Assembly: GCA_009773355.1 (NCBI GenBank)
Contig: WRPG01000008.1
Span: forward strand, 50,674 to 114,673
Length of the DNA stretch: 64,000 nucleotides
From: Limisphaerales bacterium
Lineage (GTDB): Bacteria; Verrucomicrobiota; Verrucomicrobiia; Limisphaerales; SXTU01
Reading direction: 5' to 3'
The position numbers were made by a program, and so were the translations under genes. Shown piece by piece: positions 23,966 to 31,483 of the stretch (the first letter of the stretch is position 1; every line of letters begins with the position of its first letter). Below the pieces are notes generated by a model, which was given only the letters and a program-made list of their open reading frames with translations, was not told where the DNA came from and ran no database searches.

Positions 23966-25917
23966 ACATCTCGCACCGAAGGCCAACGGGCCTCGCCGCC
24001 ATCGCGACGCTTCTGCTCGCGCTCACCTGGCCGCTCGCCGCCGCGCCGCACCGTTTCTCCCAGCCCGACGCCGCGCGCCACCCGAACCTCTTCACCTGGA
24101 CCGACACCTGCAATGTCCACATCGTCCGCGATGGCGATGCCGCGCTGCTGATTGACGTCGGCGATGGCAGCGTGCTGGAGCATCTCGCGGAGATTGGGGT
24201 GAAGCGCGTCGAGTGGGTGCTGTTCACGCACCACCACCGGGAGCAGTGCCAGGGCGCGCCGAAGCTGAAGGGCAGGGGAGTGAAGCTCGCCGCGCCGGAG
24301 GCGGAACGCGCCTTGTTCGAGAACCCCGCCAGCTACCGCAAGATGATTGTCCGGCTCGGCGACCCGTTCACCGTTCACGGCGCCAGCTACGTCCGCCCGC
24401 CTGTCGAAGCCATCAAGCTCGACCAAACTTTTCAGCGCATGGACACGTTCACCTGGCGCGGGCGCGAGTTCCGCTGCGTGGACACGCGGGGCAATTCGCC
24501 CGGGGGCATGTCCTACTTCCTCAACGAGGGCGGGCGCTGGCTGGCCTTCACCGGCGACTCGATGCTCGACGGCGGGAAGATGCACACGTGGTTCGACACG
24601 GACTGGGATTACGGGTTCGCGGCTGGCGTGTGGGCCATCGCGAATGGCACGGGGCAAATCGCCGCCTACAATCCAGCGTGGATGCTGCCGTCGCACGGCC
24701 CGGCCATCGCGAACGCGAAGACGCAAATCGGGGAGTTCCAGCAGAAGCTCTACAACCTGGAACGCCTCCTCGTGCGCGGCTACCCGGTGATGTCCTTCGC
24801 CGCCGCCGCGCAGGACACGACCTCGCAGCCGACGGTGGTGCCGAACGTCTGGCAAGTCTCGCCGCACATTTACAAGTTCCGCGGGCCGAACTTCGCGCCG
24901 AACTTCTATCTCATCCTCGCCGACAGCGGACGCGCGCTGGTGGTGGATTGCGGGCTGATTCAGACGAACATTCTCGAAGCCGCGCTGGAAGGGATGCGCC
25001 AGAAGCACGGGCTGAAGGCCATTGACGCGATGGTCCTGACGCACATGCACGGCGACCACTTCCTGCAAGGGCCGCACTTGAAGAAGACGTGGGGCGCGCA
25101 GTTCTGGGCGCTGGACCGCATGAAGGAAGTGTGCGAGCGGCCCGAGGCGTTCGACTACGCCGCACCGATTCAGGCCTACGGCAACGGCGTCGAGCGCATC
25201 AAGTTCGACCGGCTCTTCAAGTCCGGCGAGGCGTTCGACTGGGAGGGTTTCCACTTCACGATTGATTGGATGCCGGGACAGACGGAGTTCGGCCTGTGCC
25301 TGACGGGCATGATTGACGGGCGCAGGGTGGCCTTCACCGGCGACAACATTTTCGGCAACCCCGCCGACCCGAAGCAGAGCGGTCACGAGGCGATGTGCGC
25401 GCGCACGAGCGGCATCCTCGACGAGGGCTACATTGTCGCCGCCGAGTATCTCACGAAGCTCAAGCCCGACATCCTGCTGGGCGGCCACTCGTTCGTGATG
25501 GACCAGCCGGCGAAGTTCATCGAGCGCTACCGCAAGTGGTCCTACGACATGCGCGACGCCTTCAAGTCGCTGAGTTCCGAGCCGGAATACCGCTGGTGGT
25601 TCGACCCGTTCTGGGTGCGCGCCGAGCCGCACCGCGTTTCGGTGAAGCGCGGCGAAGCGGTCGAAGTGCCGGTGCATGTCCGCAACTTCGAGTCGAAGCC
25701 GATGGCCTTCGACATCCTGCCCCACGCGCCGCCCGGCCTATCGGCCACGTCAGGCCGCTGGACCAGCACCGTCCCTGCGCAAGGCCGCACGCAGTTCACT
25801 CTCCGCCTCGCCGCCACGCCCGACGCCACGCCAGGCATCCGCCACGTCGCCTTCGACATCACGCGCGGTGGGAAGCGGCTGGGCGAGCTGTTCGATTGCA
25901 TTGTCGAAATCAAGTAG
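23962..25917 (+). CDS. Secreted protein with two tandem metallo-beta-lactamase-fold domains
   Basis: 651-residue exported protein (signal peptide TGLAAIATLLLALTWPLAAA). The first MBL domain has a degenerate metal motif THHHREQCQG (about residues 90-99) plus FTGDSMLDGG. The second has a canonical THMHGDHFLQG (about 359-369) and VAFTGDNIFG. The C-terminal ~110 residues form an immunoglobulin-like beta domain (VEVPVHVRNFESKPMAFDIL...GIRHVAFDITRGGK). It is translationally coupled to DUF1592 by an ATGA overlap. It is probably a hydrolase of a small ester, lactone or thioester, with one active and one altered site; substrate unknown. Confidence 0.85.
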   Translation: MNISHRRPTGLAAIATLLLALTWPLAAAPHRFSQPDAARHPNLFTWTDTCNVHIVRDGDAALLIDVGDGSVLEHLAEIGVKRVEWVLFTHHHREQCQGAPKLKGRGVKLAAPEAERALFENPASYRKMIVRLGDPFTVHGASYVRPPVEAIKLDQTFQRMDTFTWRGREFRCVDTRGNSPGGMSYFLNEGGRWLAFTGDSMLDGGKMHTWFDTDWDYGFAAGVWAIANGTGQIAAYNPAWMLPSHGPAIANAKTQIGEFQQKLYNLERLLVRGYPVMSFAAAAQDTTSQPTVVPNVWQVSPHIYKFRGPNFAPNFYLILADSGRALVVDCGLIQTNILEAALEGMRQKHGLKAIDAMVLTHMHGDHFLQGPHLKKTWGAQFWALDRMKEVCERPEAFDYAAPIQAYGNGVERIKFDRLFKSGEAFDWEGFHFTIDWMPGQTEFGLCLTGMIDGRRVAFTGDNIFGNPADPKQSGHEAMCARTSGILDEGYIVAAEYLTKLKPDILLGGHSFVMDQPAKFIERYRKWSYDMRDAFKSLSSEPEYRWWFDPFWVRAEPHRVSVKRGEAVEVPVHVRNFESKPMAFDILPHAPPGLSATSGRWTSTVPAQGRTQFTLRLAATPDATPGIRHVAFDITRGGKRLGELFDCIVEIK

Positions 25918-25927
25918 TGGCCGGCAA

Positions 25928-25997
25928 GTAGCTCGACATTCCAATGTCGAGTAGGGCGTATCGCCAGGCCAATGGCTCGACATTGGAATGTCGAGCT
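25928..25997. repeat. Nested inverted repeat, unit CTCGACATT-CC-AATGTCGAG (copy 2)
   Basis: Same double palindrome as 15804-15876, here between the MBL gene and pdxA, which are on the same strand. Unit 1 is 25928-25951 and unit 2 is 25976-25997. The loop sequence between units is unrelated to copy 1. Confidence 0.9.
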
Positions 25998-26047
25998 GCT
26001 TCTGCTGGCGATTGCCCCTCGCCGACGAATTGACCATGCTTCGCCCG

Positions 26048-27085
26048 ATGACAAACCCGCTGCCACGCATCGCTGTCACGATGGGCGACCCCGCCGGGGT
26101 CGGCCCGGAGATTTGCCTGCGACTACTGGCGAATGCCGACCTCGCCCGCGAGTGCGTGACCGTCGTCTTCGGCGACGCGGCCGTGCTGAAGCGTGTGGCG
26201 GGGAAAATTGGCCTGCGGTTCGACGCCCTGGTGCTTGCCAAGGCCGACTGGCCGAAAGTATCGCAAACAGCAAACACCCCTGCCGTGCTGGATTTGCAGT
26301 GCGTGGACGCAGCCGCCGTAACTCCGGGCAAGGTGGACGCCCGCTGCGGCGACGCGGCCTTCCGTTATGTCATTGCAGCCATCGAAGCCGGGCTGAAGGG
26401 CGAGGTGGACGCCATCACCACCGCACCGCTGAACAAGGAGGCGCTTCACGCCGCCGGGCACAAATATCCCGGACACACAGAGATTTTCGCCGAACGGATG
26501 CGGGCGGAACGCAGTTGCATGACGTTCTTCTCCGACGAGCTGACTTGTAGCCTGGTGACTGTCCACATTGGTTATCACGAAGTTCCCGCTGCACTAACCA
26601 CGCGGCGCATCCTCGACGTGATTGAACTCACTGCCGACGCGGTGCGCCGTCAGCGCGGGCGCGAGCCTCGTCTCGCCGTGCTGGGTCTGAACCCGCACGC
26701 GGGCGAGCACGGCTTGTTCGGTCGCGGCGAAGAGGAGCGCATCATCGCGCCGGCAGTTGAGGCTGCCCGCGCGGCGGGTTTGAACATCGTTGGCCCGCTC
26801 TCGCCCGACACCGCGTTCCTCCCCGCGCGCCGGCGCGAGACCGACGCTTTCATCTGCATGTATCACGACCAGGCGCTCATCCCGCTCAAGGCGCTGGCGT
26901 TCGACACCGCCGTCAACACCACGCTCGGCCTGCCAGTCGTCCGCACCAGCGTGGACCACGGCACCGCCTTCGACATCGCATGGCAGGGCAAGGCGAGCGC
27001 GGAGAACCTTTTTGCCGCCGTGCGGCTGGCGGCGAAGCTGTCGCGTCCGGCTGAATCCGGCAAATCCCCCTCGCCGTCTGTGTGA
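26048..27085 (+). CDS. pdxA: 4-hydroxythreonine-4-phosphate dehydrogenase
   Basis: 345-residue cytoplasmic NAD-dependent enzyme of pyridoxal phosphate biosynthesis. The N-terminus PRIAVTMGDPAGVGPEICLR is diagnostic. Metal-binding histidines appear in YPGHTEIFAE, LNPHAGEHGLFG and CMYHDQALIPLKALAF, and the substrate loop TAPLNKEAL is intact. The ATG at 26048 is used; an alternative ATG lies 12 bases upstream. It sits between the DUF1592/MBL pair and DUF1552, an odd place for a vitamin gene. PdxA-like paralogues also act in other catabolic pathways, so a PdxA2-type role is possible. Confidence 0.9.
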   Translation: MTNPLPRIAVTMGDPAGVGPEICLRLLANADLARECVTVVFGDAAVLKRVAGKIGLRFDALVLAKADWPKVSQTANTPAVLDLQCVDAAAVTPGKVDARCGDAAFRYVIAAIEAGLKGEVDAITTAPLNKEALHAAGHKYPGHTEIFAERMRAERSCMTFFSDELTCSLVTVHIGYHEVPAALTTRRILDVIELTADAVRRQRGREPRLAVLGLNPHAGEHGLFGRGEEERIIAPAVEAARAAGLNIVGPLSPDTAFLPARRRETDAFICMYHDQALIPLKALAFDTAVNTTLGLPVVRTSVDHGTAFDIAWQGKASAENLFAAVRLAAKLSRPAESGKSPSPSV

Positions 27086-27119
27086 AGGCGAACTAAGTTC
27101 CGCCCAACAACGCTGCGCC

Positions 27120-28391
27120 ATGACCAACCCGCTCTCCCGCCGCTCCTTCCTCCGCGCCGCCGGCGTCTCGCTCGCGCTGCCGACGCTGGAATGCTTCACG
27201 CCACTCAGCCGCGCGGCGGCGTCCGCCGGGCCGATCCGCCGGCTCATCGCGTGCTGCACGACGCTGGGCATCCACGCGGAAAACCTGTTTCCCAAACAGG
27301 CTGGCCGCGACTTCGAGCTGACGCCGTATCTGGAGCCGCTGAAGGAGTTTCGTGGCGACCTGTCGGTGTTCTCCGGCGTGTCGCACCCCGAGGTGGACGG
27401 CGGGCATTCGAGCGAGGCGAGCTTCCTGAGCGCCGCGCCGCATCCGGGTGCGAGCAGCTTTCGCAACACGATTTCGCTCGACCAGTTGGTGCTGGAGAAG
27501 CTTCCGCCCGCGACGCGCTTCGGCAGCCTGGTGTTGAACACGGGCCAAGGCGGCACGGGGCTTTCCGTTTCGCGCAGCGGTGTGAAGGTGCCCGCCGACT
27601 ACCGACCCAGCGAGGTGTTCAAGAAGCTCTTCGTCAACGGCACGGCAAAGGAAGTCGCGCAGCAAAGCGAACGCCTCCGCGATGGGCAAAGCATCATGGA
27701 CACCGTGGCTGGCGACGCGAAGCGGCTCTCCGCCCGCGTGACCGCGCGCGACCGCGAGAAGCTCGACGAGTATTTCACGACCGTCCGCGAAGTGGAGCAG
27801 CGGCTGAAGCTCGCCGAGGAATGGGCCAAGAAGCCCAAGCCGTCAGTCAACGTCCCGCCGCCGACCGACGTGCAGAACGCCGCCGACTTCGTGGCGCGCA
27901 CGCAGTTGATGTTCGACATCGCGCACCTCGCGCTCCAGACCGACTCGACGCGCGTCATCACGCTCGCCATCGCCGGCCACAACAGCGTGCCGCCGGTGAA
28001 GGGCATCACGATTGACTGGCACAACCTCTCGCACCATGGCAAGGATCCGGAGAAGCTCGCGCAGCTCCGGGTCATTGAGCTGGAACAGATGAAGCTGCTG
28101 GCGGGCTTCCTCACCAAACTCAAGTCCTCGAAGGAAGCGGGTGCGGACCTGCTGGCGAACACGATGGTCCTCTACGGCTCGAACCTCGGCAACGCGTCGA
28201 GCCACGACACGCGCAACATGCCGATGCTGCTCGCGGGCGGTGGCTTCAAGCACGGACAACATCTCGCGTTCGATGAGAAGCAGAACTACCCGCTGCCGAA
28301 TCTCTACGTCTCCATGCTGCAACGCCTCGGCATCGAGGCCGGCAAATTCGCCAGCAGCACGGGCACGATGCGGGGATTGGAACTGGCGTGA
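27120..28391 (+). CDS. DUF1552 protein, Tat-type signal
   Basis: 423-residue exported protein of the DUF1552 family (function unknown). The twin-arginine leader is SRRSFLRAAGVSLALPTLEC. Family blocks are GDLSVFSGVSHPEVDGGHSS, SLDQLVLEKL, DRVRELE-like EYFTTVREVEQRLKLAEEW, and the end VLYGSNLGNASSHDTRNMPM, LLAGGGFKHGQHL. The ATG at 27120 is chosen because it starts the Tat signal; the frame is open further upstream over pdxA. It is the usual partner of DUF1592, here separated from it by the MBL gene and pdxA. Confidence 0.92.
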   Translation: MTNPLSRRSFLRAAGVSLALPTLECFTPLSRAAASAGPIRRLIACCTTLGIHAENLFPKQAGRDFELTPYLEPLKEFRGDLSVFSGVSHPEVDGGHSSEASFLSAAPHPGASSFRNTISLDQLVLEKLPPATRFGSLVLNTGQGGTGLSVSRSGVKVPADYRPSEVFKKLFVNGTAKEVAQQSERLRDGQSIMDTVAGDAKRLSARVTARDREKLDEYFTTVREVEQRLKLAEEWAKKPKPSVNVPPPTDVQNAADFVARTQLMFDIAHLALQTDSTRVITLAIAGHNSVPPVKGITIDWHNLSHHGKDPEKLAQLRVIELEQMKLLAGFLTKLKSSKEAGADLLANTMVLYGSNLGNASSHDTRNMPMLLAGGGFKHGQHLAFDEKQNYPLPNLYVSMLQRLGIEAGKFASSTGTMRGLELA

Positions 28392-28396
28392 GGGTG

Positions 28397-28463
28397 GAGC
28401 GCGGACGCCCACGTCGGCGTGAGTTGCCGAGTCGCTGAATTGCGGACGTGGGCATCCGCTCTC
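28397..28463. repeat. Inverted repeat GAGCGCGGACGCCCACGTC / GACGTGGGCATCCGCTC
   Basis: Imperfect inverted arms at 28397-28415 and 28442-28463 enclose a 26-nt loop between the DUF1552 stop and the methyltransferase ATG. It could be a terminator-like hairpin or one more dispersed repeat. Confidence 0.7.
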
Positions 28464-28472
28464 TTTTGCCTC

Positions 28473-29558
28473 ATGCACCTCCTCCTCACCGAACCCGGCG
28501 ACGAGCCGTTCCTGTGCGATGAGCTGAAGCGCACGTTCGTCGGCGCGGAGGCGGAATTGCTCGCGCCCGGTTTGCTGCGGACAGACGTGGTCCTGCAATC
28601 CACCACGCCGCCAGTGCTGGCCTTCGCGCGGCAGTTGCTTCCGAACGCCGAGCCGGTGAGCGCTGCGTCCATCCGTGAGTGGAGCGAGCGCTTGTTCGAG
28701 GCCGTCGCGTCACGCCTGCCGGAAGGCCAGCCGTGGCGGCTTCACCTGGCCGCGCACTATGGCGGTGAGGGCGCGGGGGGAAACCGCGTGCGCTTCATCC
28801 GCGAGGCCTTACGGGAGCAGTTGCGCAAGCGGCGCAGGCAACGGCTGCGCCTGCTGGAACATGCGGAGACGCCCTTCCGCGAAACCACCTCGCTCGTGCA
28901 ACTGCTGCTGACCGCACCCGACACGGGCTTTCTCTCGGTCGCACCCGCACCCTTGCCGTGGCAGTTGCGCCGTTGTGTCTGGCCGTTCGTGAAGGGTGAA
29001 CTGCCCGTGGCGAGCGACAAAGCCGCGCCCAGCCGCGCGTTCACCAAGCTGGTCGAGGCGGAGCAGCGTCTCGGTCTGCGCATCGCGGCGGATGAGACGT
29101 GTGTGGACCTCGGTGCGTGTCCCGGAAGCTGGAGCTACGTGGCGTTGAACCGGGGCGCGCGCGTCATTGCCGTGGACCGTTCGCCTTTACGCGAGGATTT
29201 GATGGCGAGCCCACGCTTGACTTTTCACCAAGGCGACGCGTTTAAGTTCACGCCGGAAGCCTCGGTGGACTGGCTGCTGTGCGATGTCATCGCCGCGCCG
29301 GAGCGGAGCGTGGAACTGGTGCTGGACTGGGCGCGACAGCGCCGCTGCCGCCGCTTCATCGTGACCATCAAGTTCAAGGGGCAGGGTGACTACGGGAAGC
29401 TGGAGCCGCTCAAGCACGGTTTGGCCGCCCTGTGCGACGAGTTTTTCCTGACCCGCCTGTGCGCGAACAAGAACGAGGCGTGCGTGGCCGGCACGGTGAG
29501 TCCCGCTGAAACCGAGCTTGCAAAAGGACCATTTGCAGCCGATAAAGAGTCTGTATGA
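28473..29558 (+). CDS. RlmM/FtsJ-like 23S rRNA 2'-O-methyltransferase
   Basis: 361-residue SAM-dependent methyltransferase with the architecture of RlmM (COG2933): an N-terminal THUMP-like region and a C-terminal Rossmann domain. The SAM motif is CVDLGACPGSWSYVALNRGA (about residues 210-229), followed by VIAVDRSPL, the acidic VDWLLCDVIAAPE, and the catalytic Lys in FIVTIKFKGQGDY, matching the K-D-K-E style of 2'-O-methyltransferases. E. coli RlmM modifies C2498. The ATG at 28473 is chosen over an upstream start lying inside a hairpin repeat. It is coupled to the antitoxin gene by an ATGA overlap. Confidence 0.82.
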   Translation: MHLLLTEPGDEPFLCDELKRTFVGAEAELLAPGLLRTDVVLQSTTPPVLAFARQLLPNAEPVSAASIREWSERLFEAVASRLPEGQPWRLHLAAHYGGEGAGGNRVRFIREALREQLRKRRRQRLRLLEHAETPFRETTSLVQLLLTAPDTGFLSVAPAPLPWQLRRCVWPFVKGELPVASDKAAPSRAFTKLVEAEQRLGLRIAADETCVDLGACPGSWSYVALNRGARVIAVDRSPLREDLMASPRLTFHQGDAFKFTPEASVDWLLCDVIAAPERSVELVLDWARQRRCRRFIVTIKFKGQGDYGKLEPLKHGLAALCDEFFLTRLCANKNEACVAGTVSPAETELAKGPFAADKESV

Positions 29559-29836
29559 CGACGCTGACCATCACCGACGCGAAGAAGAACCTCACCCGCT
29601 GGCTCAAGGCCGCCGCGCGCGGCGAGGAAGTGGCCATCATGTCGGGCGCGGATGTCATCGCGCTGCGCAAGGTGGAGGTTGAGGCCACGGACTACGCTTG
29701 GCGGGAATATGGCGTCACCGACGTGGAGCTTGACCGCTTCGAGGCGAAGCTGGATGCCGATTACGCGCGGCTGAAAAAGCAGGGAAAGCTCATTGTCCTG
29801 ACGCCGGAGGAACTCAAGAAGAAGCTCGGGCTTTGA
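29555..29836 (+). CDS. Phd/YefM-like antitoxin
   Basis: 93-residue antitoxin-like protein. The N-terminal DNA-binding fold of the Phd/YefM family is visible (TLTITDAKKNLTRWLKAAARG, then EEVAIMSGADVIALRKVE). The C-terminal half, charged and helical, presumably wraps the toxin. It starts in an ATGA overlap with the methyltransferase and ends in a TTGA overlap with the toxin gene. Such pairs are normally autoregulated, but there is no intergenic space here, so an operator would have to lie within or upstream of the methyltransferase gene. Confidence 0.82.
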   Translation: MTTLTITDAKKNLTRWLKAAARGEEVAIMSGADVIALRKVEVEATDYAWREYGVTDVELDRFEAKLDADYARLKKQGKLIVLTPEELKKKLGL

Positions 29837-30123
29837 ACAAGCCGCTCGTCATCAAGCCGGAGTTGCTGAAGCAGTTGGTTGCGCTTCCGGCAGCACAACG
29901 GAAGGCCGCTTGGGAGGCCATGAGCCTGATTCCCGAGTCGTTCGGCCATCCGCACTCGCACACCGGGCTGGGAATTCGCAAGCTGCGCCCGCATCTGTTC
30001 GAGTGCCGAGCGGGACTTGCCCTTCGCCTGCTCTTCAAGGACCGGGACACGGCCGTGGAGGTTTTCTGGATTGGCGACCATGATGCAGTGCAGGCTTTCC
30101 TGCGCAGCTACCGATACGAATGA
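29833..30123 (+). CDS. RelE/ParE-superfamily toxin
   Basis: 96-residue toxin-like protein starting at TTG (29833), whose last two bases overlap the antitoxin TGA. The RelE/ParE pattern is visible: PELLKQLVALPAAQRKAAWE helix pair, then GIRKLRPHLFECRAGLALRL (the K-L...R-A...R-L strands), LLFKDRDTAVEVFWIGDHDAV. The final ATGA overlaps deoC. RelE-type members cleave mRNA on the ribosome; whether this one is active cannot be judged. A plain TTG start may keep its expression low relative to the antitoxin. Confidence 0.8.
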   Translation: MNKPLVIKPELLKQLVALPAAQRKAAWEAMSLIPESFGHPHSHTGLGIRKLRPHLFECRAGLALRLLFKDRDTAVEVFWIGDHDAVQAFLRSYRYE

Positions 30124-30914
30124 AATACACCTACGAAGAACTGGCCAAGATGATTGACCACTCGCTCCTGCATCCGACGATGACGGACCGCGAGCTGGAG
30201 GACGGCTGCAAGCTGGCGGCGAAGTATCAGGTCGCGTCCGTGTGCATCAAACCCTACTACGTGAAGCGCGCCGCCGAGCTGCTCAAGGGCACAGGCGTGC
30301 TGGTCGGCGCGGTCATCGGCTTCCCGCACGGCAACTCCGCGACCGAGTCGAAGCGCTACGAGTCGTGGCTGGCCTGTCAGGACGGCGCGGCGGAGATAGA
30401 CATGGTCATCAACATCGGCAAGGCGCTCACGGGCGACTGGGATTACGTGGCCAACGACATCCGCGCCGTCTGCGAGGAGGCGCATCGCCACGGCGCGAAG
30501 GTGAAGGTCATCTTCGAGAACGACTACCTCACCAAGGGTGGCGCGGGCCTGGACAGCGACGCGTTCAAGCGGATGCTCTGCGTCGTCTCCGAGCGCGCGG
30601 GCGCGGACTGGGTGAAGACCAGTTCCGGCTACGGCTTCGTGAGGCAGCCCGACGGCAACTACAGCTACAAGGGCGCGACGGAGCACGACCTCGCGCTCAT
30701 GCGCGCCAGTGTGTCCGCGAAGGTGCAGGTGAAGGCGGCCGGCGGGGTGCGTGACCTCGACGGCCTCATCAAGGTCCGCGACCTCGGCGGCTCCCGCTGC
30801 GGTGCGACCGCCACCGCCGCGATGATGGACGAATATCGCCGACGTGAAGCTGCAGAGCGGGCAGGGCAGGGGACGCAGGGGGGCGGCGGCGACCTTGGCA
30901 AGGGCGGATATTGA
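30120..30914 (+). CDS. deoC: Deoxyribose-phosphate aldolase
   Basis: 264-residue class I aldolase that cleaves 2-deoxyribose 5-phosphate to glyceraldehyde 3-phosphate and acetaldehyde in nucleoside salvage. The start MIDHSLLHPTMTDRELE, the strand VASVCIKPYYV, AEIDMVINIG, the Schiff-base segment ADWVKTSSGYGF (Lys at about residue 166) and VQVKAAGGVRDLD with the second Lys are all present. A Gly-rich tail of about 20 residues after DEYRRREAAER is unusual. It is coupled to the toxin gene by an ATGA overlap and followed 6 bases later by the Nudix gene. Confidence 0.93.
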   Translation: MKYTYEELAKMIDHSLLHPTMTDRELEDGCKLAAKYQVASVCIKPYYVKRAAELLKGTGVLVGAVIGFPHGNSATESKRYESWLACQDGAAEIDMVINIGKALTGDWDYVANDIRAVCEEAHRHGAKVKVIFENDYLTKGGAGLDSDAFKRMLCVVSERAGADWVKTSSGYGFVRQPDGNYSYKGATEHDLALMRASVSAKVQVKAAGGVRDLDGLIKVRDLGGSRCGATATAAMMDEYRRREAAERAGQGTQGGGGDLGKGGY

Positions 30915-30920
30915 GCCGCG

Positions 30921-31430
30921 ATGAAGCCCGCCGACTGCTTTCTTCACTGTCCCAAGTGCGGCCAGCCTGCTGCGCAGCCGGGGAGTGCGCCGTTCCACTG
31001 CGCCTCGTGCGGCTTCCTTTTCTACTTCAATCCCGCCATCGCCGTCGGGGCCGTGCTGCTCGCGCCCGACGACACCGTGCTGCTCATCCGCCGCGCAAAG
31101 GATCCTCACCAGGGCAAGCTCACCGTGCCCGGCGGCTTCGTGGACGCGGGCGAGGCCGCTGAAGATGCGTTGCGTCGGGAAATCCGCGAGGAAGTTGGGT
31201 TGTCCATCGAGCGCCTCGACTACTTCTGCTCGCTGCCGAACAGCTACCCCTATCGCGGCGTGACCTATCAGGTGCTCGACTACTTCTTCGTCGGGCGCGT
31301 TGACTCGAAGGCCGTGCGGACCGAACCCGGCGAAGTCACCGAGGCTTGCTGGCTCCCTCGCGACCAAATCCGCCTCGACGAAATCGCCTTCGACTCTGTG
31401 CGGGAGATGTTGCGGCGGTTCATTGGCTGA
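30921..31430 (+). CDS. Nudix hydrolase with N-terminal zinc ribbon
   Basis: 169-residue cytoplasmic pyrophosphatase. A four-cysteine zinc ribbon (C10, C13, C27, C30) precedes the Nudix domain. The Nudix box occupies residues 71-93, from GGFVDAGEAAEDALRREIRE to EVG, and matches GX5EX7REUXEEXGU. NudC-like NADH pyrophosphatases share the ribbon-plus-Nudix order, but this protein is shorter and lacks the NudC SQPWPFPxS tail (it has FCSLPNSYPYRG). An NADH/ADP-ribose/nucleotide-sugar type substrate is likely. Confidence 0.87.
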   Translation: MKPADCFLHCPKCGQPAAQPGSAPFHCASCGFLFYFNPAIAVGAVLLAPDDTVLLIRRAKDPHQGKLTVPGGFVDAGEAAEDALRREIREEVGLSIERLDYFCSLPNSYPYRGVTYQVLDYFFVGRVDSKAVRTEPGEVTEACWLPRDQIRLDEIAFDSVREMLRRFIG

Positions 31431-31483
31431 GGCTTGTCATCTGCTCGCTTCCCTGCGGCGCTGCGGCTGGCTACGCTTGACCC

